Part shown: one piece after another, positions 32,704 through 43,800 of the stretch | Layout: each line of letters opens with the position of its first letter | Position numbering within the stretch: the first letter of the stretch is position 1 | Source of the DNA: Arion vulgaris | Lineage: Eukaryota; Mollusca; Gastropoda; Stylommatophora; Arionidae | Direction: 5' to 3' | Assembly: GCA_020796225.1 (NCBI GenBank) | Contig: CM036756.1 | Coordinates: 41,659,398 to 41,723,397 of the forward strand | Length of the DNA: 64,000 nt | Made by a program: the position numbers and the translations under genes | The notes under the pieces: model-generated | Seen by the model: the letters and a program-made list of their open reading frames with translations, nothing else | Databases searched by the model: none | What the model was told of the DNA's origin: nothing

Positions 32704-33021
32704 TCTAAGATAGGTAGTCTTTTTGTTGTATTTTGTGTGTTGAGTGTCTTCTTTTATTCCTTTTCTCGAATCCTGTTTTGCCTCACAGCATCAGGATAAG
32801 AAAAGATTGCTTGAACATGCTTTTACGTGCGTTTCATAAACAGTATTTTTCATCACCTCTGTTATCTCTAAGGTCCACCTTTTGCGTAGGCGATCTTTGA
32901 TGTGAACAACCTTTTGAAGAGTGTTTGAGTGTATATTATTTTAATGAAAGTGCTAGTAAATTCCAGTTGTGAAAGTTACTACATTAAGCACAAGATGTGA
33001 GACAAACTGAATGTTTGGCTT

Positions 33022-33145
33022 GAGTACTTATTGGTTATTGAACCAACATTATAAAACTCCAGACAGACTTATAGATGTTCAGTCTCCGCCAACAGATGTT
33101 GAAGGGCATGCGTGATGATCGTTTCAGTGACTCACTGATTAAATA
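33022..33145 (+). mobile_element. SINE family N fragment
   Basis: It contains TTATTGGTTATTGAACCAAC, GATGTTCAGTCTCCGCCAAC and TGACTCACTGATTAAATAT. Confidence 0.6.
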
Positions 33146-33159
33146 TACTACTCATTCTC

Positions 33160-33315
33160 TTCTGTACCTCTGAAATTGGAGAAAGCATTCCTGTATGGTG
33201 GGGGACACTGATAATAAGGACTTTCATGCAAAAATCAGTCAGATGCAACATACCAGAAACTCTGACTACACCTAAATTCATAGCAAGTGAATGGAAGAAG
33301 ATTCTCTTCTGCATT
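33160..33315 (-). mobile_element. SINE family D copy, inverted
   Basis: The reverse complement has GCTATGAATTTAGGTGTAGT, TTTGCATGAAAGTCC and CCCACCATACAGGAATGC. Confidence 0.7.
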
Positions 33316-33394
33316 TAATCCCGTTCACACATAGTATAATTCTAAACTATTAATATTGCCATGTTCTTATTCAGAGGGAAGGTATTGAGCAGCC

Positions 33395-33815
33395 AAACAA
33401 TATCCCCTTTATATATCTTCCTGGTCTACAAGGTGTGTCCTGCATCCAACAGAGTTAGGATCAGGTAGTCTCTCTTAGGATATACAAATAGTGAAAATTG
33501 GTAGCCTGAGGATGATCTGTAGAATGCACAAGCCAACCTCACCTCCTAGTTGCGTAGACCGGATACTTTGACCACAAGGTCCAAGACTAACGGGAGTCTG
33601 GTTCGCCTAGGTGAATGGACTCCTAGGTTTTTGGGAAGGGTGGGGGGTGTCTTAGAGAATCAAACCAGAGTAAAAACATGCAGTAACAGGAAGTGCTGGC
33701 CTTCAGGTCTGCAGTCACCTAAATGGCACAATGAATGCACTCTTTAAGGTACAAATCATATACGGACCATAAAGAGCGGTTTAACAAGGGATTAATGTAG
33801 ATCGAACGAAGAAGA
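33395..33815 (+). mobile_element. repeat family L copy
   Basis: It shares TTAGGATCAGGTAGTCTCTC, CACAAGCCAACCTCACCTCC, GTAGACCGG and ACTAACGGGAGTCTGGTTCG with 47060-47345. It has a tail-like end TTAATGTAGATCGAACGAAG. Confidence 0.65.
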
Positions 33816-33928
33816 TATATATTCCACGGATCATCTTTTCATGCAAGTCTGTCTGCTCTTTTATTATTGTGAACACTTGTATCTTACCAACAGTAGATCC
33901 ACATAAGACCATGCAGATTTGTGGAACC

Positions 33929-34177
33929 TTCTTCCCTCTTCGAATGTTCCATATTGACCCACTGTCAACCACTCCGTGATTTGTATGTTATCTGAGTATA
34001 AGAGCGATTATACGTTATGCCAATTGTGTGCCTACAAGTAGGCCAGCATATCCGATTTCTGCCCTGCTTTTATTTACTAGGTAGCAACCCTAGGGCCTAC
34101 ATCAGTCGCCTCTATGGTTGCTTTGTAGGTCGAGTGGTACTATTTGCTTTCCTTGTGGGCTCCGATACCACACAGGC
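33929..34177 (-). mobile_element. SINE family A copy, inverted
   Basis: A degraded reverse copy (CTCTATGGTTGCTTTGTAGG core variant). A short GGAACC repeat flanks it. Confidence 0.8.
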
Positions 34178-34194
34178 GGAACCAATACTGACAT

Positions 34195-34600
34195 GGATGT
34201 GAGTCATGGACAATAAACACACAAATCGAAAAATCTCTTAGGGCCATAGAGATGTGGTTTTACAGAAGAAAGATGAGTGTCCAATGGAATGCTAAAATTA
34301 TCAATGTGTAGGTGTTGAATGAGGTCAAGACACAGAGAAAGCTTATCATCAATATAATAAAATAGAGTCATCATTTTCGGACATGTGATGAGAAAGGGAG
34401 ATTCAGAACACATCGTAATAACAGGTAACATCGCAGGGAGATGAGACAGAGGAAGATACAGAGAGAGAAAATGCTGGATAGCCTGACTTCATATCGCAGA
34501 AGAGCGTTAACATCTGAGATGATAGCAAACACCAGAGATTTGTGACCCATGATCGCCTACACCCACCGGCACGGCACCTGATGATAATATTGTTATATGA
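34195..34600 (+). mobile_element. LINE tail remnant
   Basis: Frames give MDHGQ.., FGHVMRKGDSEHIVITG and related pieces to THRHGT. The pattern is 'SWTM...FGHVxRxxxLEHLVTTGKI.GxRxRGRQRxKxLDSL'. A better preserved sister is at 61760-62030. Confidence 0.75.
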
Positions 34601-34636
34601 GTGTGGGAGAATTGTTTGTACTTATGTCCCTTAATT

Positions 34637-34648
34637 AAAGATGGCGAC
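34637..34648 (+). promoter_or_regulatory. YY1-like AAGATGGCG element at the presumed NOC3L 5' end
   Basis: The sequence AAAGATGGCGAC matches the core of the YY1 binding site (AANATGGCG), which in animals is common within about 30 bp of the start site of housekeeping and ribosome-biogenesis genes. It lies about 160 bp upstream of the candidate NOC3L start codon. The motif is seen; promoter function is inferred from position. Confidence 0.4.
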
Positions 34649-34697
34649 TCCCTTAACTTTACATGTGGATAATTCTTCAAGAAATCGCTTCATGTAA
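34641..34697 (+). other. possible 18-codon upstream ORF of NOC3L
   Basis: An ATG in good context (AAGATGG) opens an 18-codon frame ending TAA at 34695-34697. If transcription begins upstream of the YY1-like motif, this would be an upstream ORF in the NOC3L leader. It may equally lie outside the transcript. No protein similarity is recognised. Confidence 0.25.
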
Positions 34698-34804
34698 TCT
34701 TAGGTTACTTAAAAAACATTGTGCAGAATAATAGTCACTTGGTTACATTTATTGATAAAGTAGAAGCTGATAGACGGAAGTTCATTTGACTTTAGAAGGG
34801 ATTG

Positions 34805-34813
34805 ATGAAGATG
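34805..34813 (+). CDS. NOC3L: candidate NOC3L first coding exon
   Basis: ATG AAG ATG is followed directly by GTAAGT. An in-frame TAG sits just upstream, so the frame starts at 34805. Joining it in phase 0 to 38185 gives M-K-M-I-K-K-A-K-T-K, which resembles the MKxxxNKK start of vertebrate NOC3L. It is the only ATG with a strong in-phase donor that I found in the 3.4 kb upstream of 38185. A tiny exon further upstream cannot be excluded. Confidence 0.5.
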
Positions 34814-37800
34814 GTAAGTTCAAGCAACGTGTACAAAGTTTTTGTAAGTTTAGTTTATCAATTTATCATAAATTCAATAATTAATAATTCATCAATCAGA
34901 TATTCTGAGATTTCATGTCTTATGAAAGCCAGCATACAGCTGGATAGCAGCACATCTAATAGTTTCGAAGTTAAGAGTGGAGTCACATAGGGTCGTGTCG
35001 TCCGAACTCTCTTTGGACCAAACTTTGGCATCTTCTTCGCAGTCCTTTTGTTTTTGACTTTTGTGGTTTAAATTTAAACCATGCGCATGCCTTCGGGGAT
35101 GTTGATGGCGATGTTTTGATTCGCCCGCCCCTCAATGATATTGATCTGATGGTTCCCTCTTCAACTGGCTTGCTTAAGAGTCAAGACAGAAGTAACAGAA
35201 ATCTTTCTCAGGTCTTTCTCAAGAACTCATTTTCGCTGACGATGCTGCCCTAGACAGACAGTTAAGACTTTAAGACAGTCGCACACACTGAGGCTACCTT
35301 GCAATCCCTAATCAATAATTTGGCCAGGTATGCCACCTATTTTCTCGTGACTAAGAAGTGAATAAAATCACCAAAAACAATGGTCTTTATGTGAGGGAAA
35401 TAACACACCAACAAATATCACTTTACTTTAAATAGTAACCTGTTCAAAGTGAAGATTTTGCTATCTTTTGTCCATAGACACCGCCAGCCTTTTTCTTGAT
35501 GAAGAAAGCAACACTCGAATATGTAGTAGTGCGGCTACTACATTCTGCAAACTATCTGACTTCAAAGATAGCGTGGCTGTTGGACAACGCAAATTTAACA
35601 TTGCTGACGAAAATTCAAATATAGAGCATGTGTAATTAGCTCTTTACTATATGACTCAGAAATATGGACAAGCTTTACAAGAGGAGACGTAGCATCTTTC
35701 ACCTTCTATATCTCCGCAAGATTATGCACATCAGATGGTACGACAAGATCACCAACTCTGAAGTGCTGCAACATGCAAAATTGCCTTCCATCATGGACAT
35801 GCTCAGCGTTGAAAACTAGGGCATGTGACTTGTGAGAAGAACTGACAATAGCCGCATACCACAAGTGTTGTTCTGTAAATTTTTAGAAGGGAAGAGGCAC
35901 CAAGGCAGACCACTGCTCAGATATATAAGGATGTCTCAAGACCTCAATTGAGAACTTTTCTATTGGTCCCAACAAATGTGAAAACTATCTGATGACCGAG
36001 TTATGTGGAAAACAACATTATGCAAAGGTTCAGAATCTTTTGAAAAGAGTGTTAGGGATGAGCTGAAAGGCAAGAGAGACATGTGCAAATTCAGAAGTTG
36101 TCACAATAAAACAATTGTCAATTGATAGTGTTCTAATATAATAGAACCAGACATGTTGTAAGAGGCAGGAAGTAGGACCTAGGAAGCTACTCTAGTAAAT
36201 AAAAGCATCGCAGAAATCGGATGTGCTGGCCTGCTTGTAGGTGCATGGCACAATGACAATCGCTCTTAGGCTCTATCACATACAAATCACACAGAGTGGT
36301 TGATATGGAGCGTTCAAAGAAGAAGATTCTTAAGCCTACCTATACACCTGTTGCGCTGTTTTTGGATCACTCCAATATTCAATTCAAGTTCTTGCAATCT
36401 AACAGTTGACATGAATTGATTTAGATGAAAATCCTCTTTACGGCCACATTCTATGAGGGCATTCAAAATGTTAGTGCTTTTTGGCTGACCCCTGATATGG
36501 TTGTAGATCCAAGCATCATGTCTGCTCTCTTCATTGTCAATGACACCCATGTGTCCCGCAACAAAGATGAATGTAATTCTGTTAATTGTTGACGCTTGTA
36601 GTGATTCAGTCTATTGTCTGTGTACCCTTAACCTTTCGGATCATACTTAATGAATAATTCAGTATGCATGTATGAGTGTAGTTTTATGACTCCAGTCAGA
36701 GTAGTGCCTTTGTCACCACCAGTACTTCCATTGTCATACTACTTGTTGGCATACTAAATTCACCAGTGGCTTCCTTGACACTTCTGCCATATGAGCTTGC
36801 AGAGAAGGCCCTTGTGAATTTTTCCTGGCGAACTACTGATCCATCTGTTGTAATTATATCATTTTCATTATAGTTTTTTAATTAATGATGGCCTTGACCA
36901 CTGTATCCAACGCCACAGGATTTCCTTTCTCTGCAACCCGTGTCTAATTTAATTATGGTAGAAAGGGTTTCCCATATATTGAAGGCACCAATATCCATTC
37001 TTCCTCATGTTCGATATTTGTGAGCCCACATACAAGCTGAACATTGATTGCAGCACTGTCAACACATGACTTTCCCCGATTTCCATTTCTGATGCTCCTT
37101 ATATATAGGTGATCCTTACCCCGACTTCAGGGGACCAGGAATATATTGAAAGGCTGTAATGCACATAAATAAATGGTGAATGCTTGTTGAGTTTCTGTGC
37201 TCTTGAGGGAACTGAAGGTTTATTATTATGATGTTATATCTGGTATCTTTTTTAACATGGATTAATATCGATTATCCAGTGTCGCAGCTGATCAGATTAG
37301 TAAATAATAAATGTGTTTCAAAGTTTTAAAATCTGAAATGTGACTGCTTTTATGTCGTTTGGTCTTGTTTTTAATTTTCTGTCTAAAATCGGAGCTTTGA
37401 TAGCAAGTATCAGTATTATACCAAAAACCTGATCTAGTAATTTACTGAAATGAAAATTGTGGCATATCCTTTACAGGACTTAGCCATCAACAACAGTAAA
37501 TGAGTCATCGATTTTCTAGACACTACTTATACATTCAGTTGTTTGCCATTGCTTTCTGAACGGTTCGGACTATTTTTATCTTTTGTAAAAATCCAAGGGG
37601 ACTAATTTGCTACCAGACTTGCCCGCAGCGAAGTTTGAACCAGGTACGCTTGAGTTGTGATCAAGCTCACTACCGCTTAATTTACAGATGCTCACAGTAA
37701 TTTATTAGTAATAGTAAATTGACCAAGTTAATGCTTGATGTCTGAACACTTTCATATTTGGTAAACAATATGACAAATTTAAATAATATATGATAGTTTA

Positions 37801-40800
37801 AATAATTTAAAAAATAACTTCCACTATGTTGTTTGTTAGTGTTCCTTCTTATCGACCAAATTAACAACTCCTTGGGATCTGATTGGTTTGCGCAGAGAAC
37901 ATGGGTACATTGCTTCCACCCTATGACATGTAGGACAGGCATATCCAAATTTCGATCAAATGTATGCATATTATCCTACAAGACTCGCATTTGTACAGAT
38001 GAAAATAACTAAGATTTTACAAACAGAAAATACTCCTTTTAAAAGTATAAAATCTGGAGTTATACTGTAGCACGGTATCAGATCAGACTGGCCATAGGGA
38101 GGCACTCAGAGCTGACATCTGTCAATTTTACTTTGATGTATAGCCTTTTATACCAACTCAAATATTTTATTCTTTTTATTACAGATTAAAAAGGCTAAAA
38201 CTAAAGCAGGCTCTCACAAGGCCAGCTTGTCCAAGCTTGCCAACAAAAGAACAAACCGTTTAGCTAAACAAGGCAAACTACATAAAGCAGACAAAAAGAA
38301 AAAGAAGAAGAAGACAATACAAGAAAATTATAATAAGAAACAGCAGAAGGAGCAACAACAGCAACAAAATGCTATGGTCAACGATGATGTTGAGGAGGAG
38401 GAAGATAATGGTTTGTCTGATGTGGATGTTCAGTATTTTCAACGCCTGAAAAATGCAAACAACTTTCTGAAAGGCAATTTAAGCACTGAGTAAGTAAGAG
38501 AAATGTACTGTGGTGAATGGTGAGAGTATAAATATCAAGCGGGTATCTCTGGCGTAGAGGTTAGGTGTTCGCCCTCGTGGAGCCATCAGGATATTTTCCC
38601 AGAGATCCCTGACCAAGTTCCCGCTCTATCGGAGACGGACGATAAAACATAGGTCCCACTTTCAAGTTGAGCGCATAAAAGAACCATTGGCAGTTCCAAA
38701 TCGAGAATAGCTGGCTTGAAAGCAGCTGCCTGGGCAAAATTCATTAGAAAGATTTAAAAAAAAAAGTTTTTATAAAATATTTTTACCTTATTCTAAATCA
38801 TATCGGAGACCCTTGCCGTCCATGTACTGTTGCTGAGATCTTCCTGTGTAAGAAAGAGAACAGAGTACACATGGTTATTGGTACAAGTGTGTTGATGATG
38901 GTCCACACATCGCACCCTTGCTGGTGAAACAGAGTTCGTGCACTGTTGCTGAGATCTTCCTGTGTAAGAAAGAGATCAGAGTACACATGGTTATGAGTAC
39001 AAGTGCAATGATGATGGTCCAATCAATCTATAAATATCAATTTAAACACTGACTAAGTAAGAGAAATGTACTATGTTGAAGGATGAATGACTCATAAATA
39101 CAGATTATCTTTATTTGCGTGTCTGTTTTTTTTAAAGGTAAAGGCTAGATTTATTGCACCCGTTTTTCCCATTTGGCTCAATCACTCTCTGCAGAAATGA
39201 CACACCATTTAATGCATACTTGATCATTGTAGGTAGAAGAAAAGGGCTACTTTATCTTTAAAGTACTGTAGCATATTGTCAGGTATGATTGGTGGATATG
39301 TGAGGCTGTTCGAGCGGAGTCATGTCTGATGAAACTAAGAAAAATACAGCACTGAAATAGAAATAAGGGATGAACAATTACAGCATAATGTTCCACAAGG
39401 GAAATAAAAGAATGGATTATGAGAAAATACACTGTAAACTTTAATTGTTTCTTCCTCTTTGCGATCGGCTCTATATGCCAAGTCTAAACTATGAGATGTG
39501 TTGCCTCAATGTAGCTGCATGTCAGTTAAAATTTCCATGAGGGTTCCCCAAATCTTTCTCTGTATGCTTTGTTCATGATATCATGTTTCATTTTGCTGGT
39601 GTATGTATAGTGGAAGGACTGCAGCATGTGCTCTTGAGCCTGTTTCAGTCTGAGCAACTCTATCTGTGCATGTGGTGGTCGCGCCGGCAGCATGTTTGAG
39701 TCCAAAGATTATTGTTTTCTGTTGCGTCTGCTAATGGGGTCTTGTGTGTGCTCACTGTTGGTTTGTTGCATCCATAATTTTGTATGTCTTGATCTCTGGT
39801 AGTGACACTGGGTGTTTAGGTTGTATCTCATCCTAGCCAGTCTATCTTCTCTCTCTTTTCTTTATTTGCCACAGTGAGCCGGTATCCAACGGGTCAGCTT
39901 TCTTTAATATTATCTTGTTTCCCTTTATTTAGTCTGCAGAACTGACATATAGTCGCACAGAAAGACAAGTTTGCTTTTCTGTATTTTTTCCTTTAGTATT
40001 TTCCTGACATCGACAATTGCCTGTTGCTCTTCTCTGAAATTGGTAGAGAGTTCTTCAGTGTTTTTATTGTGGTACCATCTTGGAACAGAATGATGGTACC
40101 GGCGGCTCTTCTTTCCTTGCTGTTGTGTGTGTATATTATTTATATATATATATATGGTCTAGTGTAGCATCCATAGGGCCTACATCAGTCGCTTCTTACG
40201 ACATGCATTGTAGATTGCAGTGGTACTATTCTTTGCTTCTCTTGCAGGCCCTGGTACCACACAGGTAGGCTCTTAGTAACTTGTATACATTGTTAAATGG
40301 GTCAACGTATACATTTTTTAGTGTGTTGAAAGTTATACTAAAGGGTTGTCTTATAAGTTTAAATATTTACTATGGGACATAGAGTCCTTCAGTTGCTATA
40401 TGTTACAAATGTAAATATATATGTTGCAAAATAATGTGTATTATTGTAGAAGCAAGCCACGAAGCAAGAAAAGGAAACGGACGGAGGAAGATGAGGCAGA
40501 AGAATATGAACAGCTGCCAAGAACATTTGCAGCAGACAAGGAGTCTCAAAATATGAAGATGATGCTTCCTATTATAGCCAAGGGAAAGGTTATCAAACGA
40601 GTAGCTGAGAAAGATGTGGCAGAAAGCAGGGAAGGTAATAATTGTAAGATTTATGTCCGTTGAAAACACAGTATCATAGAACTGCGCCACTACTGGATAG
40701 GTACTTTGTAGCTCTGTTGGGACTATGAGTGTAATGTGGGAGTCACATTCTTTCACAATTCTCACACTTAACTGTTGAGGCAGGTCTCAAGATGAGATTG

Positions 40801-43800
40801 TATCCTGGAGTAACGTCTTTTTTCTCTCTGTTTATTTGATCAGATTGTGCTTAAAATGCAACATTCAACTGTGCACCTACTTTCTCCAGGTACATATGTC
40901 TTTGGCGACTGATTCCTATGTGTTTATATCAAGAGTTTTAAAATCTTGCTTACAGACATCCTTATATCACATCTGAGGTTTTCAGGTCGATCTCTTCCTA
41001 CATATATATATCCAGTAGTAAAGATCCAATTTTCCTATCATATGGTATATTTGGGATACAGTTTTAGACCCATGTTTTTCTTTGGTCAGCAGTACGTGAT
41101 TGGTGATGTGGTCAGTATTATGCCAAACACCTTTACTGCCAAGCGTTTCTCTGTTAACAAATTAAGACTGGTTCTACCTGAGATCTATTTGCAGCCTGAA
41201 AAATTTCTTTTCATCTGGATCAAATAGAGCCTAGAAAGCAAATGCGCTGCCACTGCTTCCTTTAAAACATCTTTTGACTTTTCATTTTCATAACATTATT
41301 CTAATCATTGCTCATGTACAACATAGCATGTTTAAAGATGCAGTGAATAATTAAGATGAAAGAAGTCAGGATATTTTAGAGTGCTAAGACCATACTCTAC
41401 TTTCATGTGTTGACACTGGAAACAGACTGCATCACATCAGTCTGGCAAAGCGAGCAGTGATAAAAAAGGAAAGCTAGGATTTAACTGGCAATGACAAAAT
41501 TGCTAGCTGTGCCTAGTACAAGATTTGCTTGAAGCATGTACACATACAGTTAGTGACTATACTCAGATATCTTACACAGAATTAAGCTACCGCTGTGGAT
41601 TATCACTGGATTTATAGAGTAAATTATCTCTCTATTTGAACTTCTGAGCATGAGAAATTGATCAGAGAAACCGCCTGTGTGGTGCCGGGCCCGCAAGAGA
41701 AGCAAAGAATAGTACCACCGCGACCTACAATGCTTGTTATAAGAGGCGACCGATGAAGGGGCCTAGGGAAGCTACCCTAGTAAATAAAGAGCAGCGCAAA
41801 AATCAGATGTGCTGGCCTACTTATAGGCGCATAACTGGGTACAAGCATATTTGGGAAGTTATTATCTTGATTACTAGTTCTCTTCTTTAGAATATAACTA
41901 CATTCATGACAACATGTTCTAGAGCGAATGTAGATTCCTTGGCAGAACAATGCCCCATGTATAATTAGTGATGCAATGAGGTGCACAGAAATACTTTGGT
42001 GCAGACTTTCTAAAAATAATGGTGAACTTTAGTAATGGTCCTATGCTCTTATTTCATACAAATAATAAAAAAAAAAAGATAGCTAGTGGCAATTTAAATA
42101 CTGCTGAAATTCAAATGTGCTGAGCTGAAAGGTACAAAATGTTGCAGCTGTAAACTAACACACACCTTTCTTATACTCTTTTTCCTCCAACCACATACCA
42201 TTCACAAAGAGAGACTAACAAGTGGTGTTCTAGATCAGCGGCTCCAAAACTTTGCATTACCGCAGACCTTTTTTGAATACATTTTGCTGACGCGACCCCA
42301 AAAGTTGATATTTGAAAATGGACAGGAATGAATTATCTGTGTTACATTAGTAAACAATGTTCTCAGACTGCTGAAAACTTCAAATGATCTTTAATTTTGT
42401 CCTGTCAGACATTTAGACTCCAGTTTGGTCTGGGCCCTTTGATTTCGTAGCGGAACTAGTTTACCACTTTTTATACATGTTTAAAAAAATAATATTTGTC
42501 TGTTTGAAATGTCAAAGATCATAATACTTCTTCAATCGCTTGAGGACCCCATGTAAATAACTCACTGCCCCAGTTTGGAAAACGCTGTTCTAGATCACAC
42601 ATAGAAACCCAAAATGCAGTAAAAATACTGTGTGGAACAATACTTGCCATGTTTCTCTTAAGTAATTAACTTTTATATGTAAATTGTTTTGTCCCTCGAC
42701 AGACATAGATCAACAGTTGCCAGTTGATAAGACATCAGTGCCGGAAAATGAAATAGAGGAGGCTGAATTGACAAAACCCAGTGTTGAAAAGGAAACAGAA
42801 AGTGAAAAAGCATATCTAGCCACATTGAGTGCCGCAGAACTGCTTGTCTACCGCAAGAACAAACTGGCAGAGAAAAAACAGAAGATTGCTTCTTTATCTA
42901 ATGCTGTGCTGGAAGATCCACAAAATAATGTATTTACTTTTTTTATTTGAAAGTATTCGTTATTTTGTTGCTTTCTAAGAATGTTCACAATTAATGTGTT
43001 GTCTTGTGTTCAGTAATATTATTTAAGTCTAGAAGATGATGGGTGCAAGATGGTCATTGATGATCTGAGAATGACTGCTGCGCTGGTCAACCTTGCACAG
43101 AACAGAGAGTTTTTCAGCACTGTTGTCATGGGAGCCAAGTTTCGAAGATACTTGATGATGATGATATCAAAAACCTGATTACAATGTATTACTTTAGTTA
43201 TAAAAACTTGAGAGTATAATCTCTATAGCATACAGATGTGTGATTATTCTTACATTAGTTACTTGATGGTACTAAGTCTTATCTAAATGAACATGTTGCA
43301 TATTTGCTGATTGATTTCACTCCTGTTCATTGTTGAATACTTGTTTATCATAATATGGAATATGGTGTTATATAATATCAGATGGAAGGTGTACAACACA
43401 GGTAAGGAGTAAAATAGCTCAATCGGTAGCAGCTTTTGGGAAAATGAAAAGACATACAGTGTATGAACTACACTGCAGAATAGAATACTCCAGTGCTATA
43501 TTGAACCAATACTTCTGTATGACAATGAATCATGGACAATGAAGAACAATCAATAAGATCACTAGATGCCAAGGAGATGGGGTTTTACAGAAGAATGTTG
43601 TGGATATAAAAAAAACCCCCAGATAAACAGGTTGTAAAAGATTCTTGCGCACAGCAAAATCTGATCATAAGAATTAGACCAGAATTAGGGTTGGCATTTA
43701 ATTATTCAAGCATTGAGGTGGAGCAGGATATTAAAGAAGGTTGTGAAACACTGCTCTAGACCAAAACAAATCACATACAGGGTTAGCAGTGAAAGTCAGT

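Larger units (their letters stand above)
30144..34636. other. MMS19-NOC3L intergenic spacer
   Basis: No host coding exon was found here. The stretch contains retrotransposon and SINE pieces (listed separately), the 31-bp minisatellite and AT-rich DNA. The parts 30144-30419, 31100-31770, 32042-32385 and 32705-33020 show nothing I recognise. No canonical AATAAA lies within about 1 kb after the MMS19 stop; the first is at 31190-31195, so the real 3' end of that gene is uncertain. Confidence 0.6.

Noticed and set aside
32348..32799. Three overlapping ORFs of 104-136 codons rich in Leu/Phe/Ser
   Set aside because: They are produced by the 31-bp minisatellite read in all three frames.
40946..41227. 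93-codon ORF in a NOC3L intron
   Set aside because: No recognised domain, no plausible splice context in phase, and position between two confident exons. Treated as chance or decayed repeat.
42930..42953. Reading through the donor of the exon at 42703-42929 into a C-terminal end
   Set aside because: It would truncate NOC3L before its conserved domains; splicing to later exons explains the family match.
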